From positions 1-39,352 of the forward strand of contig JAQXNV010000066.1 of the NCBI GenBank assembly GCA_029098185.1: 39,352 nucleotides of DNA, in the 5' to 3' direction. Position 1 is the first letter of the stretch. Each line of letters opens with the position of its first letter. The position numbers and the translations under genes are program-made. Source of the stretch: Oscillospiraceae bacterium (GTDB lineage: Bacteria; Bacillota; Clostridia; Oscillospirales; Acutalibacteraceae). Below, one piece after another: positions 7,732 to 13,979 of the stretch. Under the pieces are notes generated by a model. It was given only the letters and a program-made list of their open reading frames with translations, had not been told where the DNA came from and did not search any database.

Positions 7732-8586
7732 TTAAAAAAGACCTCCTAACATCGTTCTCAGTTCAGAATCGTCCCGCTGCGGGTGCTTTCGCCGAGCCAC
7801 TTCCACCAAACGCCCAGCAAGGAGCTTATAGAGCAATTGCTCGTCGGGATGGTCCGACAGCGCCCGCAGATGGTTGGTGATGGTGGCCGTGTCGCCCCGC
7901 TCTACCGGGCCGGTGAGGGCATCGGTGACGCCCCGGCAGAGCGCCGCCTCCACGTTACCGCGGATCAGCGGCGAAAGGACCGAGAGCGCCTGCTCCTGCG
8001 CAAAGCCACAGCGCACCAGCAGCTCTACGCCCCAGTCCAGCAGAGCCAACACATGGTTGCTCACGGTGACAGCAGCGCAGTGATACAGGGCTTTTTGGTG
8101 CCGGTCGATGGTCTGGACCCGGTTGCCCATAGCCGTGAACAGGGCAACGAGCTCGTCCAGATGCTCGTCGTCGCCCTCGATGGTGAACACGGCCTTTGCC
8201 AAAGCGTGATAGCCTGTATACCGATCGCTGACAGCCACCAGCGGATGAACGGAATAAACACTGCATCCCGTTTTGTGTGCTTCTGAAAAAATACCAGATG
8301 ATAGAGATCCACTACAATGACAAATCATTTTATTTTCAAGGGGCAAATTTCGCAGCTGCTCCCAAACTGCTGGGAGCGCGTCGTCACCGGTGGTGACAAA
8401 CAGGAGGTCGCTCTGATGAACCAAATCTTTAAGCCGAGAAAACCAAGCGCTGTCTGTAAAATCTGCCGCTTCCTGCGCGGAGGCGGTGTTTCTGCTGTAA
8501 TATCCCGCAAGGGGAATGTGATGTTCAGAAAAATACCTGCCCAGGGAAAACCCAACCTTCCCCGCGCCAAGTAGTCCGATCTTCAT
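7732..8586 (-). CDS. panG: Probable ketopantoate reductase of the PanG type (Rossmann-like plus DUF2520)
   Basis: A 284-residue protein. The N-terminal ~150 residues are an NAD(P)-binding Rossmann domain, starting with MKIGLLGAGKVGFSLGRYF (GxGxxG) and continuing through LLFVTTGDDALPAVWEQL and HCSGSLSSGIFSEA. The C-terminal helical half matches DUF2520, with YHCAAVTVSNHVLALLDWGVELL. DUF2520 proteins of this kind (PanG) were shown to reduce ketopantoate to pantoate in Francisella, with homologues in Enterococcus and Clostridioides difficile. Here it is the first gene of a panB-panC-panD operon that otherwise lacks a ketopantoate reductase, so the role fits exactly. The GGAGGG ribosome site sets the start at 8586. 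Assignment of the substrate is an inference from context and family. Confidence 0.8.
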   Translation of the reverse strand: MKIGLLGAGKVGFSLGRYFSEHHIPLAGYYSRNTASAQEAADFTDSAWFSRLKDLVHQSDLLFVTTGDDALPAVWEQLRNLPLENKMICHCSGSLSSGIFSEAHKTGCSVYSVHPLVAVSDRYTGYHALAKAVFTIEGDDEHLDELVALFTAMGNRVQTIDRHQKALYHCAAVTVSNHVLALLDWGVELLVRCGFAQEQALSVLSPLIRGNVEAALCRGVTDALTGPVERGDTATITNHLRALSDHPDEQLLYKLLAGRLVEVARRKHPQRDDSELRTMLGGLF

Positions 8587-8696
8587 CGAAATCCCTCCTT
8601 TTCCTAAAAAAGAGCGATCTCCCGTGGTCCTATTCCGGCAAAGCCGGATATATGCCGCTATGAAAATAAAACGGAGCTTGTGGTTGCATAAACTTG

Positions 8697-8724
8697 CGGT
8701 ACAGTTCCAGAAGGATACTATCCG
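8697..8724 (-). promoter_or_regulatory. Candidate pan RNA motif (hairpin with two bulged adenosines) at the operon 5' end
   Basis: Minus-strand CGGATAGTATCC, a TTCT loop and GGAACTGTACCG fold into a stem of 3 bp, a bulged A on the 5' side, 5 bp (one G-U), a bulged A on the 3' side, then 3 bp. The pan RNA motif, known from 5' leaders of pantothenate operons in Bacillota, is described as a stem with two conserved bulged adenosines. The hairpin begins right at the predicted transcription start (about 8725). A second hairpin with one bulged A lies further down the leader (about 8625-8655). Confidence 0.55.
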
Positions 8725-8731
8725 TCCGTTT

Positions 8732-8761
8732 ATTTTACCACAGGATTCGGCAAAAATGCAA
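8732..8761 (-). promoter_or_regulatory. Promoter of the panG-panB-panC-panD-coaX-coaBC operon
   Basis: Minus-strand TTGCAT (8756-8761), 18 bp, then TAAAAT (8732-8737) preceded by TGG, an extended -10. The predicted start near 8725 leaves a leader of about 140 nt before panG. Confidence 0.65.
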
Positions 8762-8784
8762 GAGGGTCTCCCCGCGTGTCCCCA

Positions 8785-8937
8785 AAAAACAAAAAATAAG
8801 ACACCTCCAAGTGGAGGCGTCTCGGTGTGTGAAATAACAGAAAATCGCTTTTCTGTGCTTTATAGGACAACGGGGAACTTCCGAAAGACTGAGAACTGTC
8901 AGCCGCTTTTCCATGGAAACGCTTCCCTTTGTCACCT
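8785..8937 (-). ncRNA. Putative free-standing structured small RNA
   Basis: This interval has its own strong promoter (8944-8972) and its own intrinsic terminator (8799-8822 plus T-run) and no credible protein. The first ~75 nt fold into a closed multi-branched structure. AGGTGACAA pairs with TTGTCCT, GGGAA pairs with TTCCC, and inside them are three hairpins: TTTC/GAAA around CATG, GGCTGA/TCAGTC around CAGTTC, and CTT/AAG around TCGG. A separate hairpin ACAGAAAA/TTTTCTGT follows at 8837-8856, then the terminator. It does not show the signatures I know for 6S, SRP, T-box, yybP-ykoY or c-di-GMP RNAs. It could be a leader cut off by its terminator from the pan operon, but that operon has its own promoter downstream. 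Confidence 0.5.
8787..8822 (-). terminator. Intrinsic terminator of the small-RNA transcript
   Basis: Minus-strand AGACGCCTCC, loop ACTT, GGAGGTGTCT (one G-U pair), followed by TATTTTTTG and a further T-run. It also separates the exporter gene upstream from the pan operon. Confidence 0.85.
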
Positions 8938-8943
8938 AATAAA

Positions 8944-8972
8944 AGAATACAGAGAAATTCCACTTTTGTCAA
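8944..8972 (-). promoter_or_regulatory. Promoter of the putative small RNA
   Basis: Minus-strand TTGACA (8967-8972), exactly 17 bp, then TATTCT (8944-8949). It is one of the best promoter matches in the window, yet no start codon with a ribosome site follows within the terminated interval. Confidence 0.75.
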
Positions 8973-9080
8973 GTGTTTTCCCCAGAAAAAGGAGGACGCC
9001 ACACAGAAATCCTTTCCAGCTTTCCGAAATTTTTCCAGCAAAAATCCCTGTGTCTCCCCAGGGTCTTGCGCAGGGATTCC

Positions 9081-9929
9081 TTACGGGATGATCCAATCTG
9101 TCAGCAGTCCCACCACCACGGCCACGCCGTACAGAATGCCTAAAATCAGGAAATTCTGCTTCATGTGGTGCTTATTGGACCGGAATAAAACAGCCAATCC
9201 CAGTCCGGCGCCGGCGCACAGTCCGGCCATGACCGAACCAAAGCTGACAACGCCTTCGGTGAACAGCTCTGTCAAAATGACGGAGCTGGCACAGTTGGGG
9301 ATCAGCCCGATGAGGGCCGCCACAAAAGGCTGGAAGATGGTATTGTTGAGCAGCAGGGTGCCGATGGTCTCCTCGCCGATCCAGTAGATGGCATAGCCCA
9401 TCACCAGGTTGATGACGAGGATGAAGATCCCCGTACCGATGGTGTGGCGGGCAGCCGAGTAAAACACGCTGTGATGCTCGCAGTCGCAGTGCTCGCAGAT
9501 CTCCTCAAAGTGTGGCGTATCGTCCCGTTTGCGGACAACGAGCCGATAAATGAGATCGACGCTGATGCCGGTGACGATGGCCACCAGGACCTTGATGAGG
9601 ATCATCTTCCACAGATAGCCGAAGGATTCCGGGTGAGAGATCAGGATGGGGATAGCTTCGTCACTGGTGGAGAGGAACACGGCGATGACCGTGCCGATGG
9701 TGATGATCTTGCCGGAATAAAAGTTGGCCGCCGTGACGGAAAAGCCACACTGCGGCACCACACCCAGCAGGGCGCCGCCGATGGGGCCAAAGGGGCCAAG
9801 GTGCATGAGCCGGCGCTTCATTTTATCGCTGACCTTGTGCTCCAAGACCTCCATTAACAGGTAAGCCCCAAAGAGAAACGGCACCATTTTCGCCGTATCC
9901 AGCAGGGCGTCGATGAGGACATCTAACAT
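9081..9929 (-). CDS. Putative heavy-metal/manganese exporter (ArsP_2-like membrane protein)
   Basis: A 282-residue integral membrane protein with about 8-10 hydrophobic helices in two related halves. Each half has a Pro-X-Cys signature: GVVPQCGFSVTAANFYSGKI in the first and GLIPNCASSVILTELFTEGV in the second, so the protein looks like an internal duplication, as in ArsP/permease-like families. The loop between the halves carries a cysteine- and histidine-rich stretch CEHCDCEHH (about residues 146-154) that probably binds a metal. Members are annotated as arsenic efflux or manganese transporters without solid proof of substrate. It is monocistronic, with its own promoter near 10020-10025 and GGAG before the start. 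The substrate is unknown; efflux of a divalent metal is the best guess. Confidence 0.7.
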   Translation of the reverse strand: MLDVLIDALLDTAKMVPFLFGAYLLMEVLEHKVSDKMKRRLMHLGPFGPIGGALLGVVPQCGFSVTAANFYSGKIITIGTVIAVFLSTSDEAIPILISHPESFGYLWKMILIKVLVAIVTGISVDLIYRLVVRKRDDTPHFEEICEHCDCEHHSVFYSAARHTIGTGIFILVINLVMGYAIYWIGEETIGTLLLNNTIFQPFVAALIGLIPNCASSVILTELFTEGVVSFGSVMAGLCAGAGLGLAVLFRSNKHHMKQNFLILGILYGVAVVVGLLTDWIIP

Positions 9930-9976
9930 GATCTTGCTCCAAACTTTTCAAAAAATCTTCGGGAATGCTCCCCTCT

Positions 9977-10005
9977 TTTTGGGCCAAAATGATCCGGTCC
10001 CAAAA
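9977..10005 (-). promoter_or_regulatory. Leader hairpin of the metal-exporter gene
   Basis: Perfect 7-bp arms TTTTGGG and CCCAAAA separated by 15 nt, in the ~85-nt leader between promoter and start codon. A smaller hairpin (GGGA ... TCCC, near 9961-9973) follows. The signature of the known manganese riboswitch is not visible, so its role is open. Confidence 0.3.
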
Positions 10006-10019
10006 CGAGATACCGTTTC

Positions 10020-10048
10020 AGTATAGCACAGAAAGCGTTTAATTGCCA
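10020..10048 (-). promoter_or_regulatory. Promoter of the metal-exporter gene
   Basis: Minus-strand TGCTATACT is an extended -10 (box at 10020-10025). The -35 candidate TGGCAA at 17 bp spacing (10043-10048) is weak, which is normal for extended -10 promoters. Confidence 0.5.
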
Positions 10049-10122
10049 GTCCATTTTTTCGCAAAAAGCGAGAAAAATACGGCGGGCATCGCTGCCAGCC
10101 GCATCAAATCGCGCTATAAAAA

Positions 10123-10884
10123 TTATTCGTAATCGACTACGTTGACCCACTTGAGCAGGAATTCCCGCTCCTCCGGCTTCCCCTTGACAGACTGGGATGC
10201 CGCAACGATGGGCAGCCATTGCTGTACATACTGCCGGGCGGTGTCGCTCTTTTGGCAGAACAGCTTTAAGTACTTGTCGGCCAGCTCCGGATCAGCTTCA
10301 CCCTTTTCTGCCGCTAAGCTGAACAGCAGATACGTCCGGGCCACATCGGCAGAGGCATTGCCCTGGGTGGCGTGAGACCAGTCCAGGATAAACGGCGTTT
10401 TGTCCGGCCGAATGATGATATTGCTGGGGTTGAAGTCGCCATGGCACACCTTTGTATGGGTGGGCATCCCCTCCAGACGCGTATGCAGTTCGTACCGGGT
10501 CGTGGCGTCCAGGTTCGTTTCGGAGATCTTGCGCATCATCTTATCCTTCAGCTTATTGAGCAGCGGCGCCCGCTTGGTGTGGACCTCCATTTGCAGATCC
10601 ACAAACAGCTCCAGATATTTCTTCCGCTTCTTCGGATGCTCCGCCATCAGTGTGGCCAAATTCTCTCCCTCGATATATTCGGAGATGATGGCCCATTTGC
10701 CGTCTACCTTCGTGACCTCCAGGATCTTTGGGATGTTCAGCCCGGTCTCCTCTACTCTGGCCTGATTCAGGGCCTCGTTGAGAATGTCCGACTTTTTAAA
10801 GGACTCGTCAAAGACCTTCAGCACCCGGTCTCCATCCCGGTAAATCGTCTTAGCGTCACGTTTTGCCAGAATTTCCAGTTTCAT
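10123..10884 (-). CDS. APH-fold phosphotransferase (aminoglycoside/choline-kinase-like)
   Basis: A 253-residue soluble kinase of the aminoglycoside phosphotransferase superfamily. The ATP lysine is probably Lys23 in RVLKVFDE; the catalytic loop is CHGDFNPSNIII (Asp150, Asn155); the metal-binding Asp is Asp168 in FILDWSHATQG, followed by ADVARTYLLFSL, typical of the family. The start has GGAGGG upstream and lies 14 bp after the adhE stop, so the two are co-transcribed. The family covers kinases for antibiotics, choline, sugars and homoserine; nothing here fixes the substrate. The stable link with a central fermentation enzyme makes antibiotic resistance an unlikely role. The fold call is firm and the function open. 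Confidence 0.85.
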   Translation of the reverse strand: MKLEILAKRDAKTIYRDGDRVLKVFDESFKKSDILNEALNQARVEETGLNIPKILEVTKVDGKWAIISEYIEGENLATLMAEHPKKRKKYLELFVDLQMEVHTKRAPLLNKLKDKMMRKISETNLDATTRYELHTRLEGMPTHTKVCHGDFNPSNIIIRPDKTPFILDWSHATQGNASADVARTYLLFSLAAEKGEADPELADKYLKLFCQKSDTARQYVQQWLPIVAASQSVKGKPEEREFLLKWVNVVDYE

Positions 10885-10898
10885 TTCTCATACCCTCC

Positions 10899-13511
10899 TT
10901 AGTTGCCGTAGTAGGCGTTCAGATACATTTGCTTGATCTCTTTCATCAGCGGATACCGTGGGTTGGCACCGGTGCACTGATCATCAAAGGCCTGCTCGGT
11001 CATGTCGTCCAAACGATCCAGGAAGTCCTGCTCGTCGATGCCGTAATCCCGGATGGTCTTTTTGATGCCTACCCTCTCTTTAAGCTGATCAATAGCCTCG
11101 ATGAGATTTTCCAGCTTCTCGCTGTCATTCTTACCCTTGATGCCCAGATAATCAGCCACCTCACCATATCTTGCCAGCGTGTGGGGATGGTCATACTGCG
11201 GGAAGGTACCCATCTTTGCCGGCACCTCAGCAGCATTGAAACGCAGGACCTCGTCGATCATCAATGCGTTGGCGATACCGTGGGGCAGGTGATGGAAAGC
11301 GCCCAGCTTGTGCGCCATAGAGTGACAGACACCCAAAAATGCGTTGGCAAAGGCCATGCCGGCCATCGTTGCGGCGTGACCCATCTTCTCTCTGGCCACC
11401 GGGTCGTTGGGACCGTTATCGTAGGCTGCCGGGAGATAGTCAAAAATCATCTTCAGTGCCCGCAGTGCAAGGCCATCGGTAAAGTCTGTGGCCATCATGG
11501 AGGCGTAAGCCTCCAGGGCATGGGTCACCGCATCGATGCCGGAAGCGGCGGTGAGGCCCTTTGGCGCATCCATCATCATGTCGGCGTCGACGATAGCCAT
11601 ATTGGGCATCAGCTCATAGTCGGCCAGGGGATATTTCACGCCGGTCTGCTCATCGGTGATGACGGCAAAGGGCGTGACCTCGGAACCGGTACCGGCAGAA
11701 GTAGGCACGGCGATGAAGTATGCCTTCTCCCCCATCTTCGGGAAGGTGTAGACACGCTTGCGAATATCGGAAAAGCGCATGGCCATATCCTGGAAGTCTA
11801 CCTCCGGATGCTCATACAGCACCCACATGATCTTGCCGGCGTCCATGGCGGAGCCACCGCCCAGGGCGATGATGCAGTCCGGCTGGAAGGCCCGCATGGA
11901 AACGGCGCCTTCTTTTGCGCAGGCCAGGGTCGGGTCCGGCGCAACGTGGAAGAATTCCATGTGCTTGATGCCAAGCTGATCCAATTTATCGGTAATGGGC
12001 TTTAAATAGCCGTTGCTATATAAAAACTCGTCTGTGACGATAAAGACTTTTTCCTTGTGCAGAACGTGCTTGAGCTCATCCAGCGCTGTCGGCAGACAGC
12101 CCTTTTTCATATATACCTTCTGCGGGGTGCGGAACCACAGCATATTCTCTCTCCTCTCGGCCACGGTCTTGATGTTGAGCAGGTGCTTGATGCCAACGTT
12201 TTCGCTGACAGAGTTGCCGCCCCAGGAACCGCAGCCCAGGGTCAGGGATGGAGTCAAGCGGAAGTTGTACAAATCACCGATGCCGCCGTGAGACGATGGC
12301 GTATTGACCAGGATCCGGCAGGTCTTCATCCGCTCGGCAAACGTATCCAGCTTTGCCTGCTCGGTCACTGCGTTGAGATAGATCGAAGAAGTATGGCCGT
12401 AACCGCCGTCGGCAATGAGCCGCTCGGCCTTGCAGAGCGCATCTTCAAAATCCGCAGCCTTGTACATGGCCAGCACTGGAGACAGCTTCTCATGGGCGAA
12501 TTCCTCAGAAAGATCTACGCTCTCCACCTCGCCGATGAGGATCTTCGTCGTTTCCGGCACAGCAACGCCTGCCAGAGAGGCGATGGTAAAGGCGCTCTGG
12601 CCAACGATCTTGGCGTTTAAGGAGCCGTTGATGAGGATGGTCTTGCGGACTTTTTCGATCTCGTTTTTGTCGAGGAAGTAGCAGCCACGGTCAGAGAATT
12701 CCTTTTTCACCTGCTGATAAACGTTCTCATGGACGATGACCGACTGCTCAGAAGCGCAGATCATGCCATTGTCGAAGGTCTTGGAGTGAATGATGGAGTT
12801 GACTGCCAGCACAATGTCGGCAGTGTCGTCGATGATGGCCGGGGTATTGCCGGCGCCGACGCCCAGAGCCGGCTTGCCGCTGGAGTAGGCCGCCTTGACC
12901 ATGCCGGGACCACCGGTAGCCAGGATCACATCCGCTTCTTTCATGATGGTGTTGGTCAGCTCCAGAGACGGTACGTCGATCCAGCCCACGATGTCCTCCG
13001 GTGCGCCGGCCTTGACAGCGGCATCCAGCAGCAGCTTCGCCGCAGCGATGGTGCTGTTCTTCGCTCTGGGGTGCGGGCTGATGATGATACCGTTGCGGGT
13101 CTTTAAGGAAATGAGGATCTTAAAGATGGCGGTAGAAGTAGGGTTAGTCGTCGGGATAACGGCCGCCACTACGCCCAGCGGTTCCGCAATTTTCCGCATA
13201 CCGCCCGCTTTGTCCTCCTCGATGACGCCGCAGGTGCGAACATCCTTATAAGCGTTGTAAATATATTCTGCGGCAAAGTGATTCTTGATCACCTTGTCCT
13301 CCACGATCCCCATGCCGGTCTCCTCCACAGCCATTTTGGCCAGGGGGATCCGCGCCTGGTTGGCCGCTGTGGCCACTGCCAGAAAAATACGGTCTACCTG
13401 CTCCTGGGTGTAGGTAGCATACCGCTTCTGGGCCGCGCGCACCTTAGAAAGCCGTGCTTCCAGGGCAGGCACGTTATCTACCAGCGGGGTGGTCTGTTCC
13501 AAATTGTTCAT
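10899..13511 (-). CDS. adhE: Bifunctional acetaldehyde-CoA/alcohol dehydrogenase
   Basis: An 870-residue cytoplasmic enzyme reducing acetyl-CoA to acetaldehyde and then to ethanol, re-oxidising two NADH in fermentation. Residues about 1-440 are the aldehyde dehydrogenase domain with the thioester cysteine in DNGMICASEQSVIV (Cys252, close to Cys246 of E. coli) and GVGAGNTPAIID. Residues about 450-870 are the iron-dependent alcohol dehydrogenase with IALGGGSAMDAGKIMW, TSAGTGSEVTPFAVITD and the metal ligands in GVCHSMAHKLGAFHHLPHG. I start at 13509-13511 (MNNLEQTT), which has GGGAGG upstream; the longer frame to 13592 would include the promoter. AdhE forms spirosome filaments in known cases. It is followed by an APH-like kinase in the same operon. 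Confidence 0.97.
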   Translation of the reverse strand: MNNLEQTTPLVDNVPALEARLSKVRAAQKRYATYTQEQVDRIFLAVATAANQARIPLAKMAVEETGMGIVEDKVIKNHFAAEYIYNAYKDVRTCGVIEEDKAGGMRKIAEPLGVVAAVIPTTNPTSTAIFKILISLKTRNGIIISPHPRAKNSTIAAAKLLLDAAVKAGAPEDIVGWIDVPSLELTNTIMKEADVILATGGPGMVKAAYSSGKPALGVGAGNTPAIIDDTADIVLAVNSIIHSKTFDNGMICASEQSVIVHENVYQQVKKEFSDRGCYFLDKNEIEKVRKTILINGSLNAKIVGQSAFTIASLAGVAVPETTKILIGEVESVDLSEEFAHEKLSPVLAMYKAADFEDALCKAERLIADGGYGHTSSIYLNAVTEQAKLDTFAERMKTCRILVNTPSSHGGIGDLYNFRLTPSLTLGCGSWGGNSVSENVGIKHLLNIKTVAERRENMLWFRTPQKVYMKKGCLPTALDELKHVLHKEKVFIVTDEFLYSNGYLKPITDKLDQLGIKHMEFFHVAPDPTLACAKEGAVSMRAFQPDCIIALGGGSAMDAGKIMWVLYEHPEVDFQDMAMRFSDIRKRVYTFPKMGEKAYFIAVPTSAGTGSEVTPFAVITDEQTGVKYPLADYELMPNMAIVDADMMMDAPKGLTAASGIDAVTHALEAYASMMATDFTDGLALRALKMIFDYLPAAYDNGPNDPVAREKMGHAATMAGMAFANAFLGVCHSMAHKLGAFHHLPHGIANALMIDEVLRFNAAEVPAKMGTFPQYDHPHTLARYGEVADYLGIKGKNDSEKLENLIEAIDQLKERVGIKKTIRDYGIDEQDFLDRLDDMTEQAFDDQCTGANPRYPLMKEIKQMYLNAYYGN

Positions 13512-13553
13512 AATGTTCCTCCCAAAGTCAATTGTAAAAATACATTGCCGTTG

Positions 13554-13581
13554 AGTATACCATATTCTGGCGGAAAATGCA
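13554..13581 (-). promoter_or_regulatory. adhE promoter (extended -10)
   Basis: Minus-strand TGGTATACT gives an extended -10 with box TATACT at 13554-13559. The -35 (TGCATT, 13576-13581, 16 bp spacing) is poor, which suggests dependence on an activator or relief of repression. The predicted start leaves a ~35-nt leader. Confidence 0.5.
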
Positions 13582-13644
13582 CCACTTTGCACAAAAATTT
13601 ACACTTTTGCAACAATATTCCTCTGCGGCAACTGTCGTTTTACT

Positions 13645-13676
13645 TTGTTATTATTTTAACGTTATAATTTTAACAC
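13645..13676. promoter_or_regulatory. Two overlapping Rex-like operator candidates upstream of adhE
   Basis: TTGTTATTATTTTAACGT (13645-13662) matches the clostridial Rex consensus TTGTTAA-N4-TTAACAA at 11 of 14 positions; a second, poorer match (10 of 14) at 13659-13676 ends in TTAACAC. Rex senses NADH/NAD and represses adhE in many clostridia. The sites lie about 95-130 bp upstream of the predicted start, further than is usual for a simple repressor. A perfect palindrome TTATTTGTAAATAA lies at 13685-13698. Confidence 0.35.
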
Positions 13677-13882
13677 ACTCTCTCTTATTTGTAAATAACT
13701 TCCACCCTTTTCTTCTGCCCATCTTTCTCCTATGGTTTTTATGCAGTTTGCTGAATTTTTCTTAATCAGCCCCGTTATTTTGGCGACATCCTTGGGAAAA
13801 TGCGCTAAAAAGTGACACTTCTTACCAAATTGTTACCTCTGTAGCAAAACGATTACAAATGGTAAAAATCCCCTGTTTTTTC

Positions 13883-13912
13883 TTGACCTTACAGAAACCG
13901 CTATTTTATAAT
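13883..13912 (+). promoter_or_regulatory. Promoter of the RND transporter gene
   Basis: TTGACC (13883-13888), 18 bp, then TATAAT (13907-13912). The ~65-nt leader holds a hairpin CGCCTG/CAGGCG with 8-nt loop (about 13936-13955) just before the ribosome site GGGAAGGGG. The rest of the 468-bp gap to adhE is AT-rich, with no gene. Confidence 0.75.
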
Positions 13913-13979
13913 GAAAAGGATTTTAGTGTTGGGATCGCCTGCATAGATCCAGGCGGGCCAGTTGGGAAGGGGTATCTCC

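Noticed and set aside
8587-8760. T-box leader for the pantothenate operon
   Set aside because: The T-box antiterminator sequence AGGGTGGNACCGCG is absent, and no clear terminator separates the leader from panG.
8735-8935. A 66-codon frame starting GTG inside the small-RNA interval
   Set aside because: It has no ribosome site, reads straight through the intrinsic terminator hairpin, and its product has a random composition.
9930-10019. A yybP-ykoY-type manganese riboswitch before the exporter
   Set aside because: I looked for it because the gene may export manganese. The conserved loop sequences of that class are not visible; only simple hairpins are present.
13512-13592. N-terminal extension of AdhE
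   Set aside because: It overlaps the extended -10 promoter; the ATG at 13511 has GGGAGG and gives the standard AdhE N-terminus.
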